DNA of 64,000 nt from Flavobacteriia bacterium. GTDB lineage: Bacteria > Bacteroidota > Bacteroidia > Flavobacteriales > Flavobacteriaceae. Shown here one piece after another: positions 23,146 to 33,450 of this stretch; the first letter of the stretch is position 1, and the number at the start of each line of letters is the position of its first letter. Made by a program: the position numbers and the translations under genes. The notes under the pieces were generated by a model. That model was given only the letters and a program-made list of their open reading frames with translations, had not been told where the DNA came from and made no database searches. The DNA is taken from assembly GCA_004293165.1 (NCBI GenBank), contig RDYL01000002.1, forward strand, positions 248,001 to 312,000, written 5' to 3'.

Positions 23146-25919
23146 ATTTTTTCTTTAAACGGAATTTCTGGATTGAAAATTTCTACAATCAACGTTTCTA
23201 ATTCTGCTTTAAAATCTTCTAAAATTTGATTTGAAATAGCTAATTCGGTGTCTTTTCCTTTTCCTAATCCGAAAGGTAAAAAGCCATTTTTCATATTTTT
23301 AAACGAAATAATTCCCGCTGAAACTTCTCGGTTTTGTTTCAATTCGTGATTTTCAAACATCAAGGCATAACACAACAACTGAATAATTTTTTCATTTTTT
23401 ATATCAGTAGTTAAATCAGTAAAATCATTAATTTTTAAACTATTACCCAATACTTTTCCTGTTTTATAATCGATGATTCGGATGGCACCGTTTCGTTCTT
23501 CGATTCGGTCGACTTTACCTGCAATTTTTATTGGAAATGGCAACGATTTCACTTCAATTTCACATGATAAACTCGCTTCCAACAATACTACTTTTATGGC
23601 TTGACCTTCTTCGATATCTTTCTTTTCTAATTGTAAAAAATTGAAGACATTTCGTTTCGCTACTTCAAAAGCTAACAGATTTTTTCCTTTTGTGATTTCG
23701 CCTTCTTTGTAAATTTCTTTAAAATGTTTTAGAATTACCTCGTCAATTTTAGTTTCCATCGTTTCAATATGATGCAAAGCTAAATACTGATTCAAATAAG
23801 GCGTATACAACTCCTCCAAAGCATTATGAATAATAGTTCCCAACGTATTTACTGCAATGTTTTCTTCCACTTCATCGGCTTCATTAATACGTAAAATGCG
23901 TTGCATATAAAACTGTAACGGATTACGAATATAATTCGTTAAAGACGATGGCGAAAATCCTTTATCGGTTGCGATTTCATGCAAACGTGTTAGAATTTTA
24001 TCCGTTTTTGGAATGGTTATAGGTTCGTAAGCTTTCTCGGGTAAAACAGCGTTGTAAATAGTGCTTGTAATGTTGTGTTTTGGTTGTTTTTCGATTTCTA
24101 ATTGGGTTATGAAACGACTTTTTTCGCCGGCATCAATTCCTTCGTTATCGGTATTGTAAAGCAGCCAAACGTTTTTCGCTCGCAACAACAAATGATAAAA
24201 GTGATAGCAATAAATCGCATCTTTTTCTTTGTACGTTGGTAAGCCTAATTCTTTCTTTACATCATATGGAATGAATGAATTTTGCGATTTTCCAGCTGGA
24301 AATTTACCTTCGTTTACCGAAGTGATAATCACATTTTCAAAATCCAACACACGGCTTTCTAAAACACCCATTACTTGAAGACCTGACAAAGGCTCGCCTT
24401 CGAAAGAAACTTCCGCTAAATCGATAATTTGCTTGTAAATCGCCTGAAGTGATGGCAAACTTTCGATTTGATTATAGGTTTCGTGGTAATTGGTTAATTT
24501 ATTAATGGTTTTAAAAACCGAATACACAAAAGCTTTCGTCACTTTTTCTTCGGCATCGTCATTGCTTAAATAGGATTTTATGGTGAGTAAAATCGAATGT
24601 AAGTTTGTTAAAATATCAGAAATCGAATCATCCCAACGAGTAAACAACAATTGAAATAATTTACTTTCTGAATTCGGGTATTTTTCTTCGTATAAACTAA
24701 ATAGTTTTTGGTTGGAAAAGAAAGTAAAATTGTTGTTATTAATCACTTTTACGACTTCCTCCACTTTACAATAGGGTTCCACCAAAGGATGATTTAAAAT
24801 ATCCAAAACTTCTTTATAGTAAAAAGTGTAGCTTTTCTCGTTTCGTTGTTTGGCATTGGTATACAACTTGAACAACTTGCTTATTAACAGTTGTGCAGGA
24901 TTATTTTTACTTGGATAACCCATTGTAATATTCAACGCATCTACCGATTCGGGCAAACCATATAAAACTGGGAGCAACAAGTTTTCATCACCTAAAACAA
25001 CAGCAGTTTTTTCTAAATTTGGGTTTTCGGATTGGATTTTTTCAATAATGGTTCCCACAATTTTGGCTTGACCAATGCTTTTAGGAGTGCCTATAATTTC
25101 AATATTTTTTTCTTCACTAAAGTGATTGACAACCCATTCGAAATCTTGATTAACAAATGGTTTCCATTCTTTTTTAAACTTTCTAATAAACAAACCAGCA
25201 TCATGATAAGAGTCGTTGAGAAAAATCTCATCGATATCCCAATAAATTTTGGCTTTGTTTTCGTTTGCTAAATGCTTGAATATTTTTTCTTCAGCTTGAT
25301 TTAGCGCATTGAAACCTGCAAAATAGATTTGATTGGTAATAGTTGCCGTAAACGGAATTAAGTTCTTTACTGCTTCTCTGTACAATAATCCTTGATAACC
25401 GATTCCTTTTTTAAACAAATGATTATAAAAAGATTCGTAGTATAAAGGTAATTTAGCCCAAAATTCTAGATGTGTATCTATTAATTTGGTAGTATTTGAT
25501 GGTTCTAAATTCCATCTTTTCAAAGCTTCAATATCTTTTAAATAAGAAAAAACATGATTTGGATCTAATAAATATCTATCTATTTCATTAAAATCTTGAA
25601 TTGCGGTTTTTGCCCAAGTAGCAAATTCTTCGAAGGTTTGTTGTTTGGCTTTTTCGGTAACGGAAAGATAGGCTTCGTAGAATTCGAATAATAATTCAAT
25701 TGAGTCAATCGTACGCAAACCTGAAATTTCTTGAATGAAATCTTCAATACTAATGATAGTGGGTGCAAACGAGGTTGTTTCTAATTGATTTTTTAAACTT
25801 TCTAAAAGAAACACTTTGGCTCTTTTATTTGGCAAAACAATAAGACAATTGGCTAATTCAATAGCTGAATTTGACAAAATAGTTTGGCTTAGTTTATCTA
25901 AAAAAGTAGTCTGTTTCAT
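23142..25919 (-). CDS. AddB-like PD-(D/E)XK nuclease-helicase protein
   Basis: The 925-aa protein has the layout of AddB: an inactive SF1 helicase-like N-terminal two thirds (CLIVLPNKRAKVFLLESL where a Walker A motif would be; ENVIITSVNEGKFP) and a C-terminal RecB-family nuclease (SLTNYIRNPLQFYMQRIL, then IRIIDYKTGK with the catalytic D-x-K). No Cys cluster for an iron-sulfur site is visible around the nuclease. With the AddA-like protein at 28716-31904 it would process double-strand ends for RecA. The two genes are on the same strand but separated by ompA-like and kbl genes. Confidence 0.88.
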   Translation of the reverse strand: MKQTTFLDKLSQTILSNSAIELANCLIVLPNKRAKVFLLESLKNQLETTSFAPTIISIEDFIQEISGLRTIDSIELLFEFYEAYLSVTEKAKQQTFEEFATWAKTAIQDFNEIDRYLLDPNHVFSYLKDIEALKRWNLEPSNTTKLIDTHLEFWAKLPLYYESFYNHLFKKGIGYQGLLYREAVKNLIPFTATITNQIYFAGFNALNQAEEKIFKHLANENKAKIYWDIDEIFLNDSYHDAGLFIRKFKKEWKPFVNQDFEWVVNHFSEEKNIEIIGTPKSIGQAKIVGTIIEKIQSENPNLEKTAVVLGDENLLLPVLYGLPESVDALNITMGYPSKNNPAQLLISKLFKLYTNAKQRNEKSYTFYYKEVLDILNHPLVEPYCKVEEVVKVINNNNFTFFSNQKLFSLYEEKYPNSESKLFQLLFTRWDDSISDILTNLHSILLTIKSYLSNDDAEEKVTKAFVYSVFKTINKLTNYHETYNQIESLPSLQAIYKQIIDLAEVSFEGEPLSGLQVMGVLESRVLDFENVIITSVNEGKFPAGKSQNSFIPYDVKKELGLPTYKEKDAIYCYHFYHLLLRAKNVWLLYNTDNEGIDAGEKSRFITQLEIEKQPKHNITSTIYNAVLPEKAYEPITIPKTDKILTRLHEIATDKGFSPSSLTNYIRNPLQFYMQRILRINEADEVEENIAVNTLGTIIHNALEELYTPYLNQYLALHHIETMETKIDEVILKHFKEIYKEGEITKGKNLLAFEVAKRNVFNFLQLEKKDIEEGQAIKVVLLEASLSCEIEVKSLPFPIKIAGKVDRIEERNGAIRIIDYKTGKVLGNSLKINDFTDLTTDIKNEKIIQLLCYALMFENHELKQNREVSAGIISFKNMKNGFLPFGLGKGKDTELAISNQILEDFKAELETLIVEIFNPEIPFKEKI

Positions 25920-25935
25920 TTTATAAAAATAAAAA

Positions 25936-25959
25936 AACGCCCCGACAAATCGGGGCGTT
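25936..25959 (-). terminator. Intrinsic terminator of the ompA-like gene
   Basis: AACGCCCCGA and TCGGGGCGTT form a 10-bp GC-rich stem around CAAA, 24 bp past the ompA-like stop. Read leftwards it is followed by seven T. It separates this gene from the AddB-like gene downstream. Confidence 0.85.
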
Positions 25960-25982
25960 TCTTAATATATTTTTTAAAGAAA

Positions 25983-27386
25983 TTATTTCACTAATTTCAC
26001 TTCAACTCTTCTGTTATTCGCTTTACCTTTAGCAGTTTTGTTTGAATCTACTGGCATAGACTCACCAAAACCTTTAGAAGATAATCTTGAAGCATCAATA
26101 CCATTTTCAATTAAGAAACTTTTAACTGCTGCTGCTCTTTCTTCAGATAATTTTTGATTTAAAGCATCTGAACCTGAATTATCAGTATGACCTTCTAAAG
26201 AGAATTTAGCTGTTGGGTACTCTTTTAAGATAGCTGTCATAGCTTGTAAAACTGGGATTGTTTGTTTTTGGAAAGAAGCTTTACCAGAGTTAAACAAGAT
26301 AGTTTTACCATAATCATTTAATTTTTTCATTGTATCGTCAGATACTTCTGGACAACCGTTGTTAGCAACAGTACCAGCTACAGTAGGACATTTGTCATCT
26401 TTATCAGCAACACCATCACCGTCAGTATCAGGCCATGGACAACCAGCGTTATCTTTAGCACCCGCTACAGTAGGGCATTTGTCATCTTTATCAGCAACAC
26501 CGTCACCGTCAGCATCTGGACAACCATTCATCATTTTTGTTCCTTTATCTTCCGGACAAGCATCTTCTGAATTAATGATTCCATCACCATCTGTATCAGG
26601 ACATCCATTTAATTCTTTAGTTCCTACTTCTTCTGGACAAGCATCTTCTGAATCTTGAATTCCGTCTTTATCTGTATCAGGACATCCTTTGAATTCTGGT
26701 AACCCAGCTACTTCTGGACATGCATCATCTTTGTCGTAAATTCCGTCACCATCTGTATCTTTACCTCCAAACTTGAAAGTTAAACCAGCAAAATGTTGCA
26801 TGTGACTTGGTACATCAATATCACCAACTCTGTTGTCATCAAATGAATGTTTGTAAGTAGATTGTAATTGTAAACCAACTTGTTCAGAAAACCAAAAAGT
26901 TAATCCCAATCCACCATTTACTGTTCCTGCAGATGCATCTCCGAAGAAAGTATAACCTCCACCTAAATTAAGAGATGGGTCAAACCATTTAGTACCAATC
27001 ATTTCCATAAAGCTGTACTTGATTGTTGCGTCAGCCGCATAATATGATAAATCCCCAGGATTTACTACTACATCCGTTGAACCAGTTCCCGGAACTCTGT
27101 AAATCATTTTGTTAATTCTGTTAACTGAACCTGTTAATCCAACAGAAAAACTGTCACCAACATATCTAGTAAGGTTTAAATAAGATACCGATGGAACAAT
27201 ATTCCAGTTTTCTCTAGCGTTTCCTAGTTGAATCCACTTTGGACTATCGTTTCCAACAGAACTTACTTTTGTGTCTACTCCGTTAACTCCAAAAGAGATT
27301 GCCCACGGATTGTTGCTATCTTGTGCTTGAGATGTTATACCTGCAAACATTAAACCGGCAACTAATAATTTTTTTAAATGTTTCAT
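25983..27386 (-). CDS. OmpA-family outer-membrane protein with thrombospondin type 3 repeats
   Basis: The 467-aa protein has a signal peptide ([16 protein letters not shown]), then an N-terminal beta-barrel (about 20-210) ending [10 protein letters not shown]. Five calcium-binding thrombospondin type 3 repeats of the DTDGDG-x-x-D-x-x-D-x-CP kind follow (about 212-345). The OmpA/MotB peptidoglycan-binding domain is at about 350-467 ([37 protein letters not shown]). It links the outer membrane to peptidoglycan and is likely abundant. It has a strong -7 box and terminator of its own. Repeats 4 and 5 are nearly identical at DNA level. Confidence 0.95.
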   Translation of the reverse strand: MKHLKKLLVAGLMFAGITSQAQDSNNPWAISFGVNGVDTKVSSVGNDSPKWIQLGNARENWNIVPSVSYLNLTRYVGDSFSVGLTGSVNRINKMIYRVPGTGSTDVVVNPGDLSYYAADATIKYSFMEMIGTKWFDPSLNLGGGYTFFGDASAGTVNGGLGLTFWFSEQVGLQLQSTYKHSFDDNRVGDIDVPSHMQHFAGLTFKFGGKDTDGDGIYDKDDACPEVAGLPEFKGCPDTDKDGIQDSEDACPEEVGTKELNGCPDTDGDGIINSEDACPEDKGTKMMNGCPDADGDGVADKDDKCPTVAGAKDNAGCPWPDTDGDGVADKDDKCPTVAGTVANNGCPEVSDDTMKKLNDYGKTILFNSGKASFQKQTIPVLQAMTAILKEYPTAKFSLEGHTDNSGSDALNQKLSEERAAAVKSFLIENGIDASRLSSKGFGESMPVDSNKTAKGKANNRRVEVKLVK

Positions 27387-27423
27387 ACTTGATTTATTTA
27401 ATTACAATGCGTTATAATTGCAA

Positions 27424-27431
27424 CAAAAGTA
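27424..27431 (-). promoter_or_regulatory. -7 element of the ompA-like gene
   Basis: Read leftwards, TACTTTTG followed by TTGC is a close match to TAnnTTTG, with a leader of about 35 nt. The upstream DNA is a run of A/T, typical of a strong UP-like region. Confidence 0.55.
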
Positions 27432-27487
27432 ATATTTTTTTTTAACTATAAAAAGTTTTGTTAAAAAAAATACTTATTTGTCTTATT

Positions 27488-28684
27488 TTACTTGATTATT
27501 CCTAATTTTTTAGCAACTTCTGTGAAAGCTTCTATAGCTTTATCCAAATGTGCTTGGGTATGTGCAGCCGATAACTGTACTCGAATACGTGCTTTATCCT
27601 TTGGCACAACTGGAAAGAAAAATCCTATAACATAAATTCCTTTTTTTAACAATTCTTCTGCCATTATTTGCGATAATTTTGCATCATATAGCATAACTGG
27701 GACAATTGCAGAGTCTCCGTCAATGAAATCAATACCCGATTTTCTTAATCCAGCTTTGAAATAATTAGTATTCCATTCTAATTTATCTCTTAAAGTCGTG
27801 TCTTTTTCTAATAGTTCAAAAACTTTTAATGAAGCCCCTACAATAGATGGAGCTAACGAATTTGAAAATAAATAAGGGCGTGAACGTTGGCGTAAGATTT
27901 CAATCACTTCTTTTTTGGCTGTTGTATAACCTCCCATTGCTCCACCTAAAGCTTTTCCTAATGTTCCTGTGATGATATCTACTCTTCCCATTACACCTTT
28001 AGCTTCCAATGTTCCTTTTCCTGTAGCGCCTATAAAACCAGCAGCGTGACACTCATCTACCATAACCATAGCATCATACTTATCTGCCAAGTCGCAAATT
28101 TTATCTAATGGCGCTACCAATCCGTCCATTGAGAAAACTCCGTCAGTTACGATTAATTTAAAACGATGACCTGCTTCAGTTGCTTTGATTAATTGTTGCT
28201 CTAAATCTTCCAAGTTGTTATTTTCATAACGGTAACGCGCTGCTTTACACAAACGAACCCCATCAATAATAGAAGCATGATTTAAACTATCAGAAATAAT
28301 ACAATCTTCTTCACCTAATAAAGGTTCAAAAACTCCTCCGTTAGCATCAAAAGCTGCTGCGTATAAAATAGTATCTTCTGTTCCGTAGAAATTTGCGATT
28401 TTTTGTTCTAATTTTTTGTGAATATCTTGTGTTCCACAAATAAAGCGTACTGACGACATTCCGAATCCATGAGAATCTAAAGCGTCTTTTGCTGCTTGAA
28501 CCACTTCTGGATGCGAGGAAAGTCCTAAATAATTATTTGCACAAAAATTTAAAACTGTTTCACCGGTCGAAATCGTAATTTCTGCTCCTTGAGGTGAAGT
28601 AATAATGCGTTCTTTTTTAAATAATCCGTTTTCTTGAATCGTATTTAATTCGTTTTGTAGGTGTTGTTGGATTTTTCCGTACAT
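27488..28684 (-). CDS. kbl: Glycine C-acetyltransferase (2-amino-3-ketobutyrate CoA ligase)
   Basis: This 398-aa PLP enzyme of the alpha-oxoamine synthase group cleaves 2-amino-3-ketobutyrate with CoA into glycine and acetyl-CoA, the second step of threonine degradation. The PLP lysine is in [13 protein letters not shown], and [10 protein letters not shown] and [13 protein letters not shown] are the cofactor-binding motifs. Length and the opening ([16 protein letters not shown]) match Kbl better than BioF or serine palmitoyltransferase. It follows the AddA-like gene after 31 bp; threonine dehydrogenase is not in the window. Confidence 0.93.
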   Translation of the reverse strand: MYGKIQQHLQNELNTIQENGLFKKERIITSPQGAEITISTGETVLNFCANNYLGLSSHPEVVQAAKDALDSHGFGMSSVRFICGTQDIHKKLEQKIANFYGTEDTILYAAAFDANGGVFEPLLGEEDCIISDSLNHASIIDGVRLCKAARYRYENNNLEDLEQQLIKATEAGHRFKLIVTDGVFSMDGLVAPLDKICDLADKYDAMVMVDECHAAGFIGATGKGTLEAKGVMGRVDIITGTLGKALGGAMGGYTTAKKEVIEILRQRSRPYLFSNSLAPSIVGASLKVFELLEKDTTLRDKLEWNTNYFKAGLRKSGIDFIDGDSAIVPVMLYDAKLSQIMAEELLKKGIYVIGFFFPVVPKDKARIRVQLSAAHTQAHLDKAIEAFTEVAKKLGIIK

Positions 28685-28715
28685 ATTATTTTTGTTTGTT
28701 GTTATTAGTTTATGG

Positions 28716-31700
28716 TTACAAAGTTACTATTTCTATACTTTCACCTATGTATATTAATACTTTTTTTGCAACCGTGTTCTTCATTTCTTGTAAAGCCAAT
28801 TCATATTCTTCTAATTGCGCTTTGTGTTTATGGTGTTTTTCTCCTGTTTTATAATCTAACAAATAAGCCATATTATCTTTAATTACAACTCTATCTGGTT
28901 TTATGTTTTTAAATGCTTTTTTAATGATATTTTGCTCATTGAATACTTTTGCATCCGCTTCAAAAAACGGAATCAATTCTTCATGAAGCACAATTTTCAT
29001 TATCGTTTCCTTAAAAATTTGATATTGAGAAAATGTAATCAATCCCAATTCGGTTGCTTTTTGAATCGCTAAATCCACCTCATCTTTAGTATGAATAAAC
29101 GCCATTATTTCATGCAAAATATTTCCAAAATTAATCGCATCTTGTTGCACTGTTCCCCACATTAAGGCTTCGCGTTGTGCAATTTTGATGTTTTTTGGAT
29201 TTAATTTATGCGTTACAATACCAATTTGATTGTTTTTACCTTCGTGGGCTTTATTTGCTGAAATTCGGCTTGGATTTCCGAATTCGTATTCCAATTTTGC
29301 GTCTTCATATTTGCCTGAATTCTGTAAAAACTCTATAAAATAATACGATAGGTTATTGGTAACCAAATCGCCTTTTTTGGTTAATAATTTATTTGAAATT
29401 ACATACAATTGCTCTTCAGCTCGGGTTAAAGCGACGTACAACACGTTTATCGTATCTAAAACTTCTTCTTGATTTTTGGTTTGAAAAATGGTTTTGGCTT
29501 CGTTTCCGTAACTTTCTACTTCTTTTTTGTTATTGATTAACGCTTTTGGTAAATCAATATTCGAATCTTCAAGCGGAATCCATAATTTGTCTTTAATTTT
29601 TCTCGAAAAATCTTCTTCGGCAAACGGGAAAATGACCACAGGAAACTCCAATCCTTTTGATTTATGAATCGTCATGATGCGAACTGCGTTTGTTCCTTCT
29701 GGCGATGGAATGCTTTTTTGGTAGCCAATTTTGTCCCAATACTCCAAGAAATCCGCAATACTTGATTGCACTTTTACATCTTTTTCTAAAACCAAATCCA
29801 AGAAATATTGCAAATAAGAAGTATTCACTTTATCATTTAAAAACGTCGCTATTAAAATTTCGACAGCTTCATACAAGGATTTTTTCTTGCAATTTTTGAA
29901 CGAAATTTCAATTCCGATAGTTTTCAAAAAGGATTCTAATTCTTCCGCATTTTTATCTTTTGCAGCTACAATAAAATCATGAATTGCTACTTCCGATTGC
30001 AAATATTTCGCAATAAAATACAAGAAATACACTTTGGATTCGTCATCTTTTGGATTTTTCAAATAACGAAGCAACGCAATCAACAACTTCACTTCAGTCG
30101 CATTTTGAATCAACAAGGTTTCTGAAGATAAAATCGGAACACTGTTTTCGGTTAAGAAATTCGCTAATTTAATTCCGGGTGCTTTTGTTCGCGTAAGCAA
30201 CACGATATCTTTGTATTCAAATCCGTTTGTGATACATTTTTCAATCGTTCTTAAGGTTTGATTCAAGTAAAATTTATCTTTTGTTGTAATCGAATCGTTT
30301 GCTGAATCAAAACCTTCAACTTCGGTTTCATCGTCTGGCACTTCTATGAACGACAAATTCACATAACCTCCAATTTTTGAATTGAATTCTTGAAACGAAA
30401 GGTTTTCGTAAAGATTTTTATAATCTTGGTTCTGAAATTTAGCAGCTAATTGCTTGAAAAACGTATTATTAAACTGAATCACTTCGGAATAACTGCGATA
30501 ATTCGTTCCTAAACGAAGCGTTTCTTTGTCTTTATTTGAAAACGGATTGTGTTTTTTATCATCTTTCGCTAAATCTATAAATTGTTCGGCTTTTCCACCA
30601 CGCCATCGATATATGGCTTGCTTTGGGTCACCCACCAACATCAAAGTTCCTTTCTGACCAAAATCGTCTTGACCTGATAAAGCGTTATCAATTAACGGAA
30701 TTAAATTTTGCCATTGCATCACCGAAGTATCCTGAAATTCATCGATGAAATAATGACGGTATTTTTCACCCAAACGCTCATAAATAAAAGGCGCTGGTTG
30801 GTTTTGAATTTCGTTATGAATGATTTTATTGAAATCGGAAATCGAAACTAAATTTTGTTCTTCCTGAATTTGTTTGAATTCCTGATAAATTGTGTTTAGT
30901 AACGAAAGCGGATTTAGGTTTTGCAGAAAAGCTTCATACATTGAAATTTTTCCTGTTTTTTCATTGATTACAACAACCGAAGCTAAAATTTCGGAAGCCA
31001 TTTCATCAATAAAATCTTTATCGGATTGCGGAACCGTCTTTGAATAAGGCGATTTTGTTCCGTCTAAATAATTAATTATCGTTTCGTTTATAGCGATTTT
31101 ATCCGCTGCAACTTTTTCTAAATGATTGGGGACATAACTGGAATAAAACGATTTTCGAGAAACACCATTCGAATCCATTTTATCTAAAACATTTTGAGCA
31201 ATTGCCTTACATTCCGATTTTAATTCTTTGATTTCTTCTTGTAATTTCTTTTTAATTACCCCAAAATCATCCAAACTCTTGTCGGACATTTCTTTGATTT
31301 CTTCCGAATTGTTTTCGTTCGTAATCAATTGGGCTATCTTTAATAATTCGGCAGAAATATCCCAATTTTTATCGTCGTCGGTTTTTTCTTTTGAAAATTC
31401 TATTAATAATTTAGTCAAATTTACATCGTCTCCTGCTTTGGATATTACGAAATCAATCGCTTCTTGTAATAAAGAATCGGTTTCCAACGAGACTTCAAAA
31501 TTTGGAGGTAAATTCAAATCTTGAGCAAAGGTTCGTATGACTTTATGCGTAAATTTATCAATTGTAGAAATATCAAACGCCGCATAATTATGAATTATAT
31601 TTTTGATAATGGCTTTCGATTTTTCTTTTAAAGTAGCGATACTCAATTTGGTTTCCGAAGCAACATCTTTTAACAATTCCATCGCTTTATCAGAAGTAGA

Positions 31701-31904
31701 ATCAATAGAAAACTCGTACAAACTCGAAACAATTCTACTTTTCATTTCTTCTACCGCTTTGTTGGTAAAAGTTATAGCCAAAATTTTTCGATAGGCATCA
31801 TCATTCGTAGCCAAGAAAAGAATTTTTAAATATTCTTTAGTTAGCGTATAAGTTTTTCCTGAGCCGGCCGAAGCGTCGTATATCGTAAAAGCGGTTGTTT
31901 TCAT
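28716..31904 (-). CDS. AddA-like UvrD/RecB-family helicase-nuclease
   Basis: The 1062-aa SF1A helicase carries all key motifs: Walker [18 protein letters not shown], Walker [13 protein letters not shown], motif [16 protein letters not shown], motif [19 protein letters not shown] and motif [16 protein letters not shown]. The C-terminal RecB-type nuclease has [13 protein letters not shown]. This is the AddA architecture, acting with the AddB-like protein at 23142-25919 on double-strand breaks. It is the promoter-proximal gene before kbl. Confidence 0.92.
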   Translation of the reverse strand: MKTTAFTIYDASAGSGKTYTLTKEYLKILFLATNDDAYRKILAITFTNKAVEEMKSRIVSSLYEFSIDSTSDKAMELLKDVASETKLSIATLKEKSKAIIKNIIHNYAAFDISTIDKFTHKVIRTFAQDLNLPPNFEVSLETDSLLQEAIDFVISKAGDDVNLTKLLIEFSKEKTDDDKNWDISAELLKIAQLITNENNSEEIKEMSDKSLDDFGVIKKKLQEEIKELKSECKAIAQNVLDKMDSNGVSRKSFYSSYVPNHLEKVAADKIAINETIINYLDGTKSPYSKTVPQSDKDFIDEMASEILASVVVINEKTGKISMYEAFLQNLNPLSLLNTIYQEFKQIQEEQNLVSISDFNKIIHNEIQNQPAPFIYERLGEKYRHYFIDEFQDTSVMQWQNLIPLIDNALSGQDDFGQKGTLMLVGDPKQAIYRWRGGKAEQFIDLAKDDKKHNPFSNKDKETLRLGTNYRSYSEVIQFNNTFFKQLAAKFQNQDYKNLYENLSFQEFNSKIGGYVNLSFIEVPDDETEVEGFDSANDSITTKDKFYLNQTLRTIEKCITNGFEYKDIVLLTRTKAPGIKLANFLTENSVPILSSETLLIQNATEVKLLIALLRYLKNPKDDESKVYFLYFIAKYLQSEVAIHDFIVAAKDKNAEELESFLKTIGIEISFKNCKKKSLYEAVEILIATFLNDKVNTSYLQYFLDLVLEKDVKVQSSIADFLEYWDKIGYQKSIPSPEGTNAVRIMTIHKSKGLEFPVVIFPFAEEDFSRKIKDKLWIPLEDSNIDLPKALINNKKEVESYGNEAKTIFQTKNQEEVLDTINVLYVALTRAEEQLYVISNKLLTKKGDLVTNNLSYYFIEFLQNSGKYEDAKLEYEFGNPSRISANKAHEGKNNQIGIVTHKLNPKNIKIAQREALMWGTVQQDAINFGNILHEIMAFIHTKDEVDLAIQKATELGLITFSQYQIFKETIMKIVLHEELIPFFEADAKVFNEQNIIKKAFKNIKPDRVVIKDNMAYLLDYKTGEKHHKHKAQLEEYELALQEMKNTVAKKVLIYIGESIEIVTL

Positions 31905-32040
31905 ATATGTAAATGCCGTTTTTTAGTTGTCAAATATGCAATCACCTATTTATTCATAGGTTTTTGCTTCGCAAACTTTTTTAAAGGTGATTTCAAATGT
32001 TATATTTATCTTAATAATAGCGGTATAGAAACTATCTATT

Positions 32041-32070
32041 TTTGATTCCGAAGTTTAATTTGTAAATTTG
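32041..32070 (+). promoter_or_regulatory. Promoter of the superoxide dismutase gene
   Basis: TTTG (32041-32044), an 18-bp spacer and TAAATTTG (32063-32070) match the full Bacteroidetes TTTG/TAnnTTTG promoter. The ATG is 34 bp downstream with an A-rich leader. Confidence 0.7.
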
Positions 32071-32103
32071 GTGAAAATATTACTAATCTAAAAATAAAAT
32101 ATT

Positions 32104-32709
32104 ATGGCTTTTGAATTACCACAATTACCTTATGCATACGATGCATTAGAACCACATATTGATGCTAGAACAATGGAAATTCACCATTCTAAGCACCATA
32201 ATGCTTACGTTACGAATCTAAACGCAGCAATCGCTGGAACAGATTTAGAAGGAAAATCTATCGAAGATTTGATGAAAAATATAGACATGAACAATATGGC
32301 AGTTCGTAACAATGGTGGTGGACATTATAATCACACTATGTTCTGGGAAATCATGTCGCCAAATGGTGGTGGTTTACCAACAGGTGAATTAGCTACTGCT
32401 ATTGACGTTGCATTTGGTTCATTTGACGCTTTTAAAGCAGAATTTTCAAAAGCGGGTGCTACACGTTTTGGTTCAGGATGGGCTTGGTTATGTGTGAAAG
32501 ACGGAAAATTAGAAGTTTGTTCTACTCCAAACCAAGACAACCCAATAATGCCAGGTGTTGCTTGTGGCGGACAACCAATTTTAGGAATGGATGTATGGGA
32601 ACATGCTTACTATTTACATTATCAAAACAGACGTCCTGATTATATGGAAGCATTTTTTAATGTAATTAACTGGACAGAAGTAGCAAAACGCTTTGCTGCA
32701 GCAAAATAA
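32104..32709 (+). CDS. sodA: Superoxide dismutase (Mn/Fe family)
   Basis: The 201-aa enzyme dismutates superoxide in the cytoplasm; no signal peptide is present. Metal ligands are H27 (MEIHHSKHH), the His in [10 protein letters not shown], and Asp and His in [11 protein letters not shown]. The glutamine in [10 protein letters not shown] sits near the position that favours manganese, so Mn or cambialistic use is likelier than strict Fe, but this is a guess from motifs. Strong own promoter and terminator. Confidence 0.95.
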   Translation: MAFELPQLPYAYDALEPHIDARTMEIHHSKHHNAYVTNLNAAIAGTDLEGKSIEDLMKNIDMNNMAVRNNGGGHYNHTMFWEIMSPNGGGLPTGELATAIDVAFGSFDAFKAEFSKAGATRFGSGWAWLCVKDGKLEVCSTPNQDNPIMPGVACGGQPILGMDVWEHAYYLHYQNRRPDYMEAFFNVINWTEVAKRFAAAK

Positions 32710-32730
32710 TTAAAAAACAGTTTAATAAAA

Positions 32731-32763
32731 AAGCCGAAGAGTATGGCGACTCTTCGGCTTTTT
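32731..32763 (+). terminator. Intrinsic terminator of sodA
   Basis: GCCGAAGAGT (32731-32740) pairs perfectly with ACTCTTCGGC (32747-32756) over a 6-nt loop, followed by TTTTTTTC. It is 22 bp after the stop. Confidence 0.9.
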
Positions 32764-32820
32764 CTATTTTCCCAAATTTATTAAAATTAAAAAGGCAAAC
32801 TAATTAACCTTTTTTAACTT

Positions 32821-33445
32821 AAATACACCATAAAATTAAACCTACTAAATTTTTGGTAATGCTAATGTATAACGACCTATCAAAAAATTGCAAAAAAATT
32901 GATGAAGTACATAAAAATTCGATGAAAGTCGTTATTTGTGTTGTTTTAACTAAAAATCAATAAATTTAAAACAAAAAAAGGGTGAAATTTCTTTCACCCT
33001 TTTTGCCCCAAATCTACCATAAAACTTAACCTACTAATTTTTTGGTAATACTAAAGTATTATAAAAAAAATTTACATTATAAAATAATTGTTGAAGTACA
33101 TAAAAACCCGATGAAAGTCGTTTTGAGATGACTTTTAGTAAAAATTTGAAATAAAAAAAGGCGAAATTTCTTTCACCCTTTTTGCCCCAAATTTACCATA
33201 AAACTTAACCTACTAATTTTTTGGTAACACTAAAGTAAAGCTACATTATTTAAAACCACAATAAAATTGTTGAACAACCCAAATTATCGATAAAATGCAC
33301 TTTTTCAGAACAATACAGTTTATTTTATGCAATTTTTAAAAAGGTTTTAATATGTTTTATTAAAACTTAACCTACTAATATTTACATATAGAATTTTGTA
33401 ATTCTTTAAAAAATTGCCATATGGAATAAAAACCGATGAAATACT
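32821..33445. repeat. Four tandem ~160-190-bp repeats with hairpins between sodA and purF
   Basis: Copies begin near 32821, 33010, 33189 and 33351 (partial). Shared blocks are ACTTAACCTACTAATTTTTT followed by GGTAA, GAAGTACATAAAAA, CGATGAAAGTCGTT, and a terminator-like stem GGGTGAAA/TTTCACCC flanked by A and T runs (32980-32999; variant 33159-33178). The conserved core can fold as TACCA...TGGTA with AAAA/TTTT pairing and an ACCTAC loop. There is no open frame of note. The block occupies a convergent intergenic region and, read leftwards, lies directly downstream of purF, so it could be a repeated 3'-UTR, a small-RNA cluster or a repeat family. Confidence 0.7.
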
Positions 33446-33450
33446 TATTT

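Noticed and set aside
26359..26658. 99-codon + strand frame across the ompA-like gene
   Set aside because: It is the antisense shadow of the thrombospondin type 3 repeats, which are rich in regular codons.
32821..33445. CRISPR-like interpretation of the sodA-purF repeats
   Set aside because: Units are 160-190 bp with internal divergence and terminator-like stems; no short identical repeats or cas genes.
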